Made by a program: the position numbers and the translations under genes | From: Bacteroidota bacterium | Lineage (GTDB): Bacteria > Bacteroidota > Ignavibacteria > Ignavibacteriales > Melioribacteraceae | Reading direction: 5' to 3' | NCBI GenBank assembly: GCA_018818065.1 | Contig: JAHISV010000010.1 | Span: 78,621-142,620 of the forward strand | Length of the DNA stretch: 64,000 bases | In this document: positions 9,543 to 17,413 of the stretch, in pieces | How positions within the stretch are numbered: position 1 is the stretch's first letter | Layout: every line of letters starts with the position of its first letter | Notes under the pieces: model-generated | Database searches by the model: none | What the model was told of the DNA's origin: nothing | Seen by the model: only the letters and a program-made list of their open reading frames with translations

Positions 9543-10493
9543 TTAATATGGGAAACCTGCTACATATCCAAACGAGTAGATATAATCCGGATCAATTCTT
9601 ACAGGCAGAGTTGTAATATGGTAAGCTCCAAACAATCCATTCGCCCCGGAAACATTACTGAACCGAAAGCTATTCAGGTTCACATTAAAATCTTCCGCCG
9701 CATCAACGTTAATGGCATAGTATGTCGATAAGTTTTCATCGAAAACAGCAATTTCCCAAAATGCCTTCATAATTTTATAATCTGATTTCCTAAAATCACC
9801 TGCAGAAATATCCTCCATCGCTTGCTGAACAATTGTTAATGGAATACTGATATTGGTAACTGCACTGCCACGGGAAAAGACAGGAATGCGCTCTCCTTCA
9901 TAATCTGTAAATGCGATAGGAACATAGTAATACCTATCTATAAAATCAGTTTTTCTATACCAAATTTTTAGTCTCGGCAGGAATATTATTTGTCTACTTA
10001 CGCCTTCCCAGTTAGCAATAATATGAGTTTCTTCCGGAGGCGGCAATATCTGATCTGTCAAATCAGCGATAAACTGAAGGGTATCCGGAGTAAGCAGATA
10101 GGATCTAAATCTTCGCTCTTCATTTAAGACAACCTCTAATTCAACAGCAACATTTGTTTCTATAATGCAATCATTGTGCTCATAAACTTTAATGTTACTT
10201 TCCGATGCTGTATTTTGATTTATGGTTAGTAAACCAGGTTCAAAAATTTTGACAGTATCTTCGTACCACATTCTAACCTGTAAATCCTCAACGAACGGAT
10301 CTACATAATTAAAATTTGGATCTGTTCCATTTCCGAAATATGATTTTGTTATTATTCCAGCCTGGTAAGGATTACCCGTATTTATTATCATAAAAAGATT
10401 ATATTCCGTCTCAATCTCAGCATACTGATTCACATTTTCCTCGCAGGCTATAAATGCGAAAAGTAAAAACATCATCATATAAACTAATCTCAT
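9543..10493 (-). CDS. DUF4249-family lipoprotein (copy 2)
   Basis: 316 residues with a short lipoprotein signal (FAFIAC, Cys at about residue 17) followed by EENVNQYAEIE. It matches 4667-5647 in length, in a C-terminal DPDYIYSFGYVAGFPY block, and in position next to a TonB-dependent receptor. Its start codon overlaps the receptor stop (ATGA), a sign of translational coupling with the receptor. Probable surface partner of the receptor; ligand unknown. Confidence 0.75.
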   Translation of the reverse strand: MRLVYMMMFLLFAFIACEENVNQYAEIETEYNLFMIINTGNPYQAGIITKSYFGNGTDPNFNYVDPFVEDLQVRMWYEDTVKIFEPGLLTINQNTASESNIKVYEHNDCIIETNVAVELEVVLNEERRFRSYLLTPDTLQFIADLTDQILPPPEETHIIANWEGVSRQIIFLPRLKIWYRKTDFIDRYYYVPIAFTDYEGERIPVFSRGSAVTNISIPLTIVQQAMEDISAGDFRKSDYKIMKAFWEIAVFDENLSTYYAINVDAAEDFNVNLNSFRFSNVSGANGLFGAYHITTLPVRIDPDYIYSFGYVAGFPY

Positions 10494-12742
10494 AATTCCA
10501 CCTTAATAGTGGCAGTTGGAATCATAGGTAACATATTAACTCTTTCTCCAGTATCCTTATTGAAATAGAATATATTTTCCCGATCATAGACGTTAATTAC
10601 ACTGGCATTAATTTCCACTGAGAAAAAACTAAGATCAATTTTTTTAGAAATGCTCAGATCTAACCTGTGATAATCCGGTAAACGTCCCAAGTTTTTAGAA
10701 GCAAAAATAGGATCGGGTTGACTATTAAAAGAAGTATACCATGGAGAGTAATAATCCGTAAAAGATGCATAATCATAAAACCCTGCTTTTTTAGTAAAAG
10801 GGAGTCCTGAATTATAATTCCATATGGAACTGACTTTCCATCCTTTACCCAAATTTAATTCAAGCAGAACACTTCCAGAATTCCTCTGATCGTATTTCGG
10901 GTAGTATCTTCTTCCATTCAATATTTTATAAGCCCATGATCTTGAATAGGATAATGTGAAACTCACCCATTGGTTTAACCAGCAATACTGAGCCTCAACC
11001 CCGTATGATTCACCTTCCCCACTAACCAAATCAGGATCATTAGGAAATAGTTTTTCTTCATTTAGTAAGGGGAGAGAATTAATTTTTTTATAATAAGATT
11101 CCAGAGAAAATTTCATTGTTTCTGTCATATCGTAATCAATCCCGGCAGTATAATGCACGGCACGGGCAGGTTCAATATACTCAGGTGTAATAAACCATGG
11201 TTCAAATACTGATAAAAGTTCGTTGTCATCACTAAGAGTTGTAATTTCCTGCTGGTATAAACCTGCAGCAGCCTTTAATGCAACCAAAGGATGTAATCTA
11301 TAGGTCAAACTAATTCTTGGCTCGAACATATATTCTGCAGACTCACTCCCTTTCAAACGGGTTAAATTGAATCTGTTGCCAATATCAATGCCAAGGCTTT
11401 CGTAACGCAACAGTTTATATTTTGTGTAAAAACTGATCTGCGTTCCCTTCCCGCCTACATCATGTGTTGAACCGAGTGAGTTTTCAAGAAAGAGTTTTGT
11501 TTGGATATCATGAATATGAAGACCCAGTGCAATCTCATCCTTGGAATCAAAGATATAGGTAAAATCCATTTCCAATCCAACGTCGGAAAGCTCATTTTTC
11601 TTTGGACGAACACCACTAAACTTTGGAATCAGTTCACCATCGAATGTACTTACTGAAACACCAATTTCGAAAAATAGCGGTACATCACCAACCTGAAACC
11701 ATCTAAAACCAAAGGCGTTGTTTTCCAAAGTATAATCTTCAATAAACGGACTTGGATTTAGAATGTCATCATGACTAAAAAATCCCTGAGCAGATATTTT
11801 ACTTCCTTCAATTAAATTAGGGTTTGAAAAACTCACTTTGAATGCCAGGTCATAAAACTCTGCCGGGACATTCTTATCATTTAAGAATTTCTTAAGAATA
11901 TCTGCAGAGTAGCTTTTACGTCCGCTAATGATGAAGGAGCCATATGGGATTGGGCCTTCAATTAATGCCTTTGCTGTAAGAAAACTGGAGCTGAAATTTC
12001 CAGCGAACCTGTTCTGATTCCCATCTTTAGAGTTTATGCTTAAAACTGAGGATAATCTTCCGCCATACTCAGCGGTAAAGCCGCCCTTAAAAAATTCAAC
12101 GTTATTTATCATTTCAGGATCAATCACACTGAACAAACCGATTGCATGAAAAGGATTATAAATTGGAATTTTATCGAGCAATATTAAATTTTGGTTACTC
12201 GCCCCGCCTCTTACAAAAAATTTTGCAGAAACATCCCCGGTTGTTTGAACCCCAGGCATATATTGTAATGATCTGAATATATCCGTTTCAACTCCTTTTG
12301 GCAGAGATTCAAGTTCTCTCATCGAAATCCGCTGCAATCCTATATCAGTAGCATTCTTCTCAACAACTCTCTGTCCAATTTTTTGAACCACTCCTAATTC
12401 AACAGAAGCAGAAGAAAGCTCAATCTCAATGTGAGTAACTTTATTAGATTGTATTGTAAATGTGACTGTCTTTGATCGATAACCTAGGTAAGAAATAATT
12501 GCTCTGTATGTTTTATTTGCAGGGAGTGAGGTTATAACAAAGTATCCACGCGTATCTGAGGAAGCACCGGTACTTAATTCCTCAATATAGACATTAGCAA
12601 ACGCCAGTGCTTCTCCGTTGGAAGAGTCCGTAACCACACCGCGAAAACTACCAATGCCCTGAGCTAAAATCGTCTTATTAGCAAAACTAATAATTAATAA
12701 TAGACCCAATACCAAGAAACAGCGTAAACAGTATCCTTTCAT
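10490..12742 (-). CDS. TonB-dependent receptor with CarboxypepD-regulatory-like N-terminus (copy 2)
   Basis: About 750 residues. I chose the ATG at 12742 because it gives a clean signal peptide (MKGYCLRCFLVLGLLLII); an in-frame ATG lies 21 bases upstream at 12763. Domain order is signal peptide, regulatory-like domain (FRGVVTDSSNGEALAFANV), plug (GGASNQNLILLDKIPIYNPF) and barrel ending in FNKDTGERVNMLPMIPTATI. The final residues match the paralogue at 5748-7979 closely. It is the first gene of the second module and overlaps the DUF4249 gene by 4 bases. Substrate is not predictable. Confidence 0.9.
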   Translation of the reverse strand: MKGYCLRCFLVLGLLLIISFANKTILAQGIGSFRGVVTDSSNGEALAFANVYIEELSTGASSDTRGYFVITSLPANKTYRAIISYLGYRSKTVTFTIQSNKVTHIEIELSSASVELGVVQKIGQRVVEKNATDIGLQRISMRELESLPKGVETDIFRSLQYMPGVQTTGDVSAKFFVRGGASNQNLILLDKIPIYNPFHAIGLFSVIDPEMINNVEFFKGGFTAEYGGRLSSVLSINSKDGNQNRFAGNFSSSFLTAKALIEGPIPYGSFIISGRKSYSADILKKFLNDKNVPAEFYDLAFKVSFSNPNLIEGSKISAQGFFSHDDILNPSPFIEDYTLENNAFGFRWFQVGDVPLFFEIGVSVSTFDGELIPKFSGVRPKKNELSDVGLEMDFTYIFDSKDEIALGLHIHDIQTKLFLENSLGSTHDVGGKGTQISFYTKYKLLRYESLGIDIGNRFNLTRLKGSESAEYMFEPRISLTYRLHPLVALKAAAGLYQQEITTLSDDNELLSVFEPWFITPEYIEPARAVHYTAGIDYDMTETMKFSLESYYKKINSLPLLNEEKLFPNDPDLVSGEGESYGVEAQYCWLNQWVSFTLSYSRSWAYKILNGRRYYPKYDQRNSGSVLLELNLGKGWKVSSIWNYNSGLPFTKKAGFYDYASFTDYYSPWYTSFNSQPDPIFASKNLGRLPDYHRLDLSISKKIDLSFFSVEINASVINVYDRENIFYFNKDTGERVNMLPMIPTATIKVEL

Positions 12743-12763
12743 CCCCCAACACGAATTGTGCAA

Positions 12764-13094
12764 ATAAAAATTTCCCCCGAAAAGAAGTTAAAATAATGGA
12801 ACGTTCTATGCAATGACCCTTTTGGGTCATTTATTTATGACTTTCAAAAATTCATTTTTTTGACCCTAGTATCGCCTAAAAAGTGTAATTCCATTTATAA
12901 TTTACAAAAATATTTGCCCATGAATTAAGAATAATTAGGTAAGAATATTTTGATATAGCAAAATTATTCTTATATTTACTGCTTGATTTAATGATGTTTA
13001 GTCAACCACGGTGAAGTACCCGCCAAATGCGGATATAAGTGAGTGGCTTAGTTTTGTTCTTAAGTTATCGAATAAAGATACAAAATTTCAGCTT
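12764..13094. promoter_or_regulatory. 331-bp AT-rich intergenic region with an 8-bp hairpin, upstream of the receptor operon
   Basis: This stretch separates the divergently oriented receptor operon and tRNA-Ser and should hold both promoters. The clearest element is a perfect hairpin at 12813-12832 (AATGACCC TTTT GGGTCATT) about 70 bases upstream of the receptor start; it could be an operator or a 5' UTR stem. TATAATTTAC at about 12896 and TATATTTACTG at about 12972 are promoter-like AT stretches, but I cannot assign either. No coding region is supported. Confidence 0.4.
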
Positions 13095-13183
13095 GGAGAG
13101 GTGGGTGAGTGGCTGAAACCACCGGTTTGCTAAACCGACGTAGGGGTTAAACTCTACCGCGGGTTCGAATCCCGCCCTCTCCG
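13095..13183 (+). tRNA. tRNA-Ser (anticodon GCT)
   Basis: An 89-base cloverleaf with a long variable arm typical of tRNA-Ser. The acceptor stem GGAGAGG pairs with CCTCTCC (13176-13182). The anticodon loop TTGCTAA puts GCT at 13129-13131, reading AGC/AGU. The T-arm is GGGTTCGAATCCC. The CCA end is not fully encoded. The upper anticodon-stem pair is a C/A mismatch. It marks the last clear host feature before the phage region. Confidence 0.95.
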
Positions 13184-13189
13184 CAAATG

Positions 13190-13220
13190 GCTCCCTTGAA
13201 CACTCTTGGGAGCTTTTTTT
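13190..13220 (+). terminator. Intrinsic terminator of the tRNA-Ser gene
   Basis: GCTCCC at 13190-13195 pairs with GGGAGC at 13208-13213, followed at once by seven Ts. It sits 6 bases after the tRNA end, in the tRNA direction. Confidence 0.85.
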
Positions 13221-13275
13221 ATGCGTTTTTAGCCCGTTTTCCCACAATTAAAACTCACTAATCAACGAACTGCAC

Positions 13276-13429
13276 TCACCTTGGAATACTGCTGGTTTCC
13301 AAGATAACAAAAAAATGTCCAAATAATCTGAAAGTTTGTCACCGATTCAGTCACCGATAACGGACACGTTGTACTTGTTTAGCGTTTTACCCCTGGGAAT
13401 ACTGCTTACTATTGGGGTAACATAAAAAA
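13276..13429. repeat. Two diverged hairpin repeats near the left end of the phage region
   Basis: Copy A (13276-13314) and copy B (13388-13429) share the loop GGAATACTGCT and a trailing TAAC(AT)AAAAAA. Each loop sits in its own stem: CTTGGAA/TTCCAAG in A and TTACCCC/GGGGTAA in B. The arms differ in sequence, but pairing is kept by compensating changes. Between them are a direct repeat GTCACCGAT (twice) and inverted TGTCC/GGACA. This resembles a protein-binding or recombination region. The rest of 13221-13423 has no supported gene. Confidence 0.45.
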
Positions 13430-13447
13430 ACCCCTGTAAACAGGGGC
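13424..13447 (-). terminator. Intrinsic terminator at the end of the phage early operon
   Basis: On the minus strand CCCCTG-TTTA-CAGGGG is followed by seven Ts, just after the stop of the NUMOD gene at 13453. It would end the minus-strand early transcript. Confidence 0.85.
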
Positions 13448-13452
13448 TTAAA

Positions 13453-13875
13453 TTACGGTCTAACTTTGAAGAAGTAATCAGGTAACGCTTCCTTTCTCCA
13501 TCGAGTAGCTGATTTGTTCGTCCACGTACCATCTCTCAAATGAACCCTAACGCTATTCCGAGTTAAGTTAGTCATGTCGGCTGCTTCCTGGATACATGAA
13601 GCTGTACCAAACAGTTTCATTGGTCTGATGTAGATGTCCACAGGGACTGCTCTCCTGCTACGAATATATTTCCTTACTTCGATTGTCTTTGGAGCTGAAC
13701 CCGTAATGTTACGCCAGTAGAATCCGCCACACTTATTATCCTTACTTATAGCTTTGTTGAGATTGCCTAAGTCTAGTCCAAGAATCTTTGCAGCAGAAAA
13801 TGATGAAGTATATGTTTCTTTATATTTGCCATCAGTATCATAGGACGCAATAGGTTTTTTCTCTTTCAAATTCAT
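13453..13875 (-). CDS. NUMOD-domain DNA-binding protein without a nuclease domain
   Basis: 140 residues. Residues about 10-55 match the NUMOD1 pattern: IASYDTDGKYKETYTSSFSA, then an AAK(I/L) helix, then CGGFYWRNI. A second similar helix-turn-helix unit lies near residues 88-125 (KLFGTASCIQEAADMTNLTR). NUMOD units are the DNA-reading C-terminal modules of homing endonucleases, but no HNH or GIY-YIG domain precedes them, so this is either a stand-alone DNA-binding protein or a remnant. The start is uncertain: GTG at 13878 and ATG at 13875 are adjacent, after the SD-like GAGG. Last gene of the early operon. Confidence 0.6.
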   Translation of the reverse strand: MNLKEKKPIASYDTDGKYKETYTSSFSAAKILGLDLGNLNKAISKDNKCGGFYWRNITGSAPKTIEVRKYIRSRRAVPVDIYIRPMKLFGTASCIQEAADMTNLTRNSVRVHLRDGTWTNKSATRWRKEALPDYFFKVRP

Positions 13876-13883
13876 CACCTCGA

Positions 13884-14039
13884 TTAAAATACAGTGAAAT
13901 TTACGAATTCATCTGCAATAAGGAAAATGTAATCTTTTACAATATATTCATCACCAAGGGAATGTATTTTTCCAGTCATTGATTTACCCCCTATTCCATT
14001 TAAGTATCTTTCGTATACGTTCTTGCCTCTATGCACCAT
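13884..14039 (-). CDS. Small hypothetical phage protein (51 aa)
   Basis: The frame begins MVHRGKNVYERYLNGIGG and ends in VNFTVF at the TAA at 13884-13886. Its start overlaps the stop of the upstream 56-residue gene (TAATG), the coupling seen throughout this operon. No domain recognised. Coding is supported by the tight spacing (8 bases to the next start) and a possible GGAG (AAAGGAG) about 12 bases upstream of the ATG. Confidence 0.45.
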   Translation of the reverse strand: MVHRGKNVYERYLNGIGGKSMTGKIHSLGDEYIVKDYIFLIADEFVNFTVF

Positions 14040-14209
14040 TAGTCATCTCCTTTGATTTCTTCAATGTTGTCAACTTCCATGTCACCATAAGTTTCAAAGC
14101 ATACGTCTTCAGAATCGAGAGCTATTGTTTTAGCTTCATCTTCACTGTTGGCTTCAATTGTCATAGTCTTAAATGCGGTTTCTGATAATGTTACTTCGTA
14201 TTTAGCCAT
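14039..14209 (-). CDS. DpnD/PcfM-like small protein (56 aa)
   Basis: The sequence begins MAKYEVTLSETAFKTMTIEA and continues with an acidic SEDEAKTIAL helix, the beta-beta-alpha pattern of the DpnD/PcfM-like family often found in phages and conjugative elements. No biochemical role is established for it. The start codon overlaps the methyltransferase stop (TAATG), implying coupled translation. Family match is by pattern only. Confidence 0.5.
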   Translation of the reverse strand: MAKYEVTLSETAFKTMTIEANSEDEAKTIALDSEDVCFETYGDMEVDNIEEIKGDD

Positions 14210-15729
14210 TAGGCAACCTCACTAAATAATGTTTGTTTGTCCTGAACTTTTGACTCCTGCCAGGTTTTCTTTTCTGATTCAGGCAGCCATTGTTTACCAT
14301 CACAAGCTCTCATGTTGAATTCTTGCCATAGGAATTCATCTTTGAAGGTTAGGTGAACAGTTCCCTTCTTGAAGAATTTAATATCGAAGAATTCAGACTC
14401 GCAAGTATTACTAAACGTGCCAGAATATACTTTCCCGAGTTCATGAAATTTATGCTCTAAGGTGTTACGGATCGTTAGACATTTCTCATACTTAGTTCCA
14501 CTGATATAACACATTACCTTGTCAATGTCAGAATACTCACTGTCATAGCTGTAATTGGTTCCGAAATTATCACCGTATTGACTAATATCGTGACTTGACA
14601 TGTAAGCACCATACTTTACCCAGTTTGGAAGAATCAACTTCTTATTCACCTTCCACTTATCGTTAGTTTTCCAGCCTTCAACATGACATCTATTTTCATC
14701 GTGATATTTAGTCAGCATATTGAAAACTTCAACCACAGCTTGTTCCAGGATGGTTTCTTTGTTTAGCAGCAATGTTCGAATCAAGTTCATGACGTTTTCT
14801 TTAGTGAAGTCCATAGCTCCTTGAGTCACTATGAATTGGTTGAAATTACTTCGGACATTATGAGTCATGTATCTTTCCATACCCATCTGAGTAATGACTT
14901 GCTTCCATACACTTGTTCTTAAATGGTCACAGAATTCATTATACTTCAGCTTATTAGCCCCACTTGTACCGAATTCATCCATGAATTTATCGTATGTACT
15001 TGTTAAACCGTTAGAATAAAACCTAATCCCTTCAGTGACTTTCAAATGCTCAACAAACAATTCCTTCACTTGCTCAAAACGCAATACCATGTTACCGATT
15101 ACATCCCTTGTAGCAACAGCATCATTAATGATATTTTCATCAAGGTTAAGTCTGGGTTCAGAAGATGTACTCTTGAATTCGAAGTCCACACGTTTAGAAC
15201 CGCTAACTTTCTTCAGACGTACCATAGCAACATCTACTTGAGTAGTTCTTTCAGCATCCTTAAAGCATTGTCCAAGGTGTTCAACTTCGCCAGCATTATC
15301 TTTAATTATAGTAGCTAACAGTTTCCTTTTCTCAGTATGAGGATTCAGGATAGTTTCAGCATTTAATAAGCAGCAGATGTCACCTTCATCAAGGATCTCC
15401 CATGCCTTTAGTAAATGATCCACTCCATTGCTAAATGGTGGATTCATTACAATGAGGTCAAAGAACAGGTCTCCTGAATATTTCAGGAAGTCTTCAGTGA
15501 TCAGCCTGTATTTCTTTTCCGATAATATAAACTGAAGATCTCTATTGATTTCACCACAATACATTTTAGGTGGACAATAGCTGCCTGAAGCATCTGCAAT
15601 ATAATCCAGGATGTCACCTTTGCCAGCTTCAGGATCTAGTATCACTCTTTCATGCAGCCCTTTCAAGTAAGGCTCAATCATTTTTCGTATCACCCATTTG
15701 GGTGTAGGAAAGAATTCAGCATTAAACAT
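14209..15729 (-). CDS. Adenine-N6 DNA methyltransferase-like protein with DUF4942
   Basis: 506 residues. The N-terminal half is a class I SAM-dependent methyltransferase: DPEAGKGDILDYI (residues about 31-43) is motif I, and MNPPFSNGVDHLLKAW carries the catalytic NPPF of N6-adenine enzymes (about residue 95). From about 215 to 390 the pattern FYSNGLTSTYDKF, a long helical stretch and LILPNWVK fit DUF4942, a domain common on methyltransferases of Bacteroidota mobile elements. Likely role: modification of phage or host DNA to evade restriction. No restriction partner is encoded nearby. Starts at an ATG 8 bases after GGAG. Confidence 0.8.
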   Translation of the reverse strand: MFNAEFFPTPKWVIRKMIEPYLKGLHERVILDPEAGKGDILDYIADASGSYCPPKMYCGEINRDLQFILSEKKYRLITEDFLKYSGDLFFDLIVMNPPFSNGVDHLLKAWEILDEGDICCLLNAETILNPHTEKRKLLATIIKDNAGEVEHLGQCFKDAERTTQVDVAMVRLKKVSGSKRVDFEFKSTSSEPRLNLDENIINDAVATRDVIGNMVLRFEQVKELFVEHLKVTEGIRFYSNGLTSTYDKFMDEFGTSGANKLKYNEFCDHLRTSVWKQVITQMGMERYMTHNVRSNFNQFIVTQGAMDFTKENVMNLIRTLLLNKETILEQAVVEVFNMLTKYHDENRCHVEGWKTNDKWKVNKKLILPNWVKYGAYMSSHDISQYGDNFGTNYSYDSEYSDIDKVMCYISGTKYEKCLTIRNTLEHKFHELGKVYSGTFSNTCESEFFDIKFFKKGTVHLTFKDEFLWQEFNMRACDGKQWLPESEKKTWQESKVQDKQTLFSEVA

Positions 15730-15754
15730 TTTATATCTCCTTGGAAAGCTGCAA

Positions 15755-16045
15755 TTAAGCAGCCTTCTCTTTTGTTGGCAAGCAATTAGGAATTAACAAA
15801 TAATTTGCAAGGTTTTGGGAATCCGTTTCTTTCAGGTATATGAACTCAACGGCAATTTCCCCACCTTCGTAAAGGAATCTGTGTTCTTCTTCCTCTACTA
15901 ATCCATCAGGACCGTAGAGGTTTCTTAGGTAATCAACAACTTTGTCGTCTGCCTCAAGGTGACTTTTTGCAAGGATAGTCTGCTTAAAAGATATGTTGTA
16001 TTCCCCTGAAATAAACGAAAATGCAGCTATGTATAACTTATCCAA
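15755..16045 (-). CDS. Hypothetical phage early protein (96 aa, TTG start)
   Basis: The open frame extends upstream to an ATG at 16132, but that would overlap the neighbouring gene by 70 bases. A TTG at 16045 sits 6 bases after GAGG and gives a compact protein beginning MDKLYIAAFSFISGEYNISF. It continues with an acidic middle (GLVEEEEHRFLYEGGEIAVE) and ends NCLPTKEKAA. Mixed alpha/beta, no recognised domain. Lies 25 bases before the methyltransferase. Confidence 0.5.
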   Translation of the reverse strand: MDKLYIAAFSFISGEYNISFKQTILAKSHLEADDKVVDYLRNLYGPDGLVEEEEHRFLYEGGEIAVEFIYLKETDSQNLANYLLIPNCLPTKEKAA

Positions 16046-16062
16046 TTTCAGCCTCGACTCTA

Positions 16063-16284
16063 CTAGTCTTTCATTAGTTTTTTTAGATCCAGCTCTCCGA
16101 TAGGAACTCCAACAGCATGAACATACTTCCATTTATCAGCATGGAGATCCTTCAGTTCATAATCACCTTTGAGTAGATTGGAGATTTCCAGTTTGAGTTC
16201 AGCTTCGGAATTTGCATGAGCTATTGTCATGGTTCCTTTATCCGATCCCTGGTCAATAAATACTTCGTAAGCGATATGTGTCAT
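16063..16284 (-). CDS. Hypothetical phage early protein (73 aa)
   Basis: I chose the ATG at 16284 because it overlaps the previous stop (ATGA) and has GGGGAG 7 bases upstream; a longer frame starts at 16326. The protein begins MTHIAYEVFIDQGSDKGTMT and looks like a single small alpha/beta domain. Function unknown. Its coupling to its neighbours suggests co-regulation with the other early genes. Confidence 0.5.
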   Translation of the reverse strand: MTHIAYEVFIDQGSDKGTMTIAHANSEAELKLEISNLLKGDYELKDLHADKWKYVHAVGVPIGELDLKKLMKD

Positions 16285-16604
16285 GCAGTAGCTCCCCAAA
16301 GCATGAGCTTTTTCATTGGAATCCACAACAGATTATACAGGGGATTTGACCGCTCCCTTCTTACCTTATAGAGATCGAAGGAATCGGGCTGAGGATCTTT
16401 GAACTCGTAATGAGTATCGGTAGGAAGATCTGACTGCATAGCCATTAGCATTTCCTCAATGACTAACAGTTCTTCAGGTTCACATTTGTAATGGTCTATT
16501 TCTAAACCATAGGCATTTAAGAAGTCCTGTTCTAAATCAAAATTCCTGATGAACGGGACTATTCCTTCGAAGTTCCAGTGTTTTAGTATTACAGGTTGGT
16601 TCAT
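16281..16604 (-). CDS. Hypothetical phage early protein (107 aa) overlapping the radical SAM gene
   Basis: Starts at the ATG at 16604, inside the 3' end of the radical SAM gene (68-base overlap). The start is supported by the conserved early leader GGAGTGCGAA at 16606-16615 directly before it. The protein begins MNQPVILKHWNFEGIVPFIR and ends in a hydrophobic LLWIPMKKLMLWGATA. No domain recognised. Its leader complements the predicted antisense RNA at 21293-21381 over at least 12 bases. Confidence 0.5.
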   Translation of the reverse strand: MNQPVILKHWNFEGIVPFIRNFDLEQDFLNAYGLEIDHYKCEPEELLVIEEMLMAMQSDLPTDTHYEFKDPQPDSFDLYKVRRERSNPLYNLLWIPMKKLMLWGATA

Positions 16605-17196
16605 TTTCGCACTCCATAAATTTTTCAAAACTATCAATTACTTCCAAGTTGGGTAAAATCATTTCCATGTCTGAGCAGCACTTTCCTGACTCATTCAGTC
16701 TGATTGAGAAATTGTTTGGCTTAGGTAGATCCCAGAATCGAATCCTATTAGGCTCCCAATGATTCTCGTTGATCGTTAATCCAGCATATCCCATTGTCTT
16801 GAATAACATCGGTAGAATTTCCTCATAATCCCCTTCCATGATTGAGGCATAGATAGGGACACAGGGATTGACTTTAGGAATGTGTTCAAATGAATGAAAT
16901 GTAATAGTGACGCTATCAAACAATGAAGCGATGCCAGGATCTTGAGCCACTTCTGTTCTGCTACTGGTCAAGTGTACCTCTTTGAAGAATAGTCTAGCTG
17001 CTTCAACGATATCTAAGAAGATTGGATGCATTAAAGGTTCTCCACCAGTGATCATTATCTGTTCAAAATCAACAGCAAGTGTAGCATACAAATCATGTAA
17101 CTCTTCTAAGTTGTACTTTTCGTCAACGGATACATTCTTCATAATGCAATAAGAGCAAGTCCTATCGCATTTGGTCGTGATTATATGTTTAAGCAT
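16537..17196 (-). CDS. Phage-encoded radical SAM enzyme
   Basis: 219 residues. The N-terminus has TTKCDRTCSYC, the CX3CX2C cluster that binds the [4Fe-4S] centre and SAM, and ITGGEPLMHP, the second radical SAM motif. The short length and extra cysteines near the end (GKCCSDMEM and CENEPTC) fit a small, possibly substrate-binding variant. CX3CX2C spacing argues against a classical QueE with a CX14CX2C cluster. No queuosine or nucleotide-modification partner is visible nearby, so the substrate is open: base modification, peptide modification and nucleotide chemistry are all possible. The start overlaps the previous gene by 8 bases. Confidence 0.75.
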   Translation of the reverse strand: MLKHIITTKCDRTCSYCIMKNVSVDEKYNLEELHDLYATLAVDFEQIMITGGEPLMHPIFLDIVEAARLFFKEVHLTSSRTEVAQDPGIASLFDSVTITFHSFEHIPKVNPCVPIYASIMEGDYEEILPMLFKTMGYAGLTINENHWEPNRIRFWDLPKPNNFSIRLNESGKCCSDMEMILPNLEVIDSFEKFMECENEPTCNTKTLELRRNSPVHQEF

Positions 17197-17413
17197 CTAA
17201 TTGCTCCTTTCTATCTAGCAGATTGAAGTACAAGCCACAGTCAGCCTTACCTGTAAGACCGATTCCTATTGTGACAGAAGTTCCTGCAAGAGTAGTATGA
17301 GCAGAGGCAGAAAAAAGAAATAGCTCAAATAAAACCATTTGGAAATGTCTATTCTTGGTCGAATTCTCTTTGTTATCATTCTTCTTTACTCCGAAAGTGA
17401 TTGGTTTTAACAT
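17189..17413 (-). CDS. Hypothetical phage early protein (74 aa)
   Basis: Begins MLKPITFGVKKNDNKENSTK, with a hydrophobic centre (MVLFELFLFSASAHTTLAG) and a glycine-rich TIGIGLTGKADCGLYF. The start overlaps the previous stop (TAATG) and the end overlaps the radical SAM start. The hydrophobic part could be a single membrane or buried beta segment. No family recognised; coding status rests on the overlaps at both ends. Confidence 0.4.
   Translation of the reverse strand: MLKPITFGVKKNDNKENSTKNRHFQMVLFELFLFSASAHTTLAGTSVTIGIGLTGKADCGLYFNLLDRKEQLDA

Noticed and set aside
13065..13247. 60-residue minus-strand frame over tRNA-Ser
   Set aside because: It overlaps the tRNA and its terminator, so it is a chance frame.
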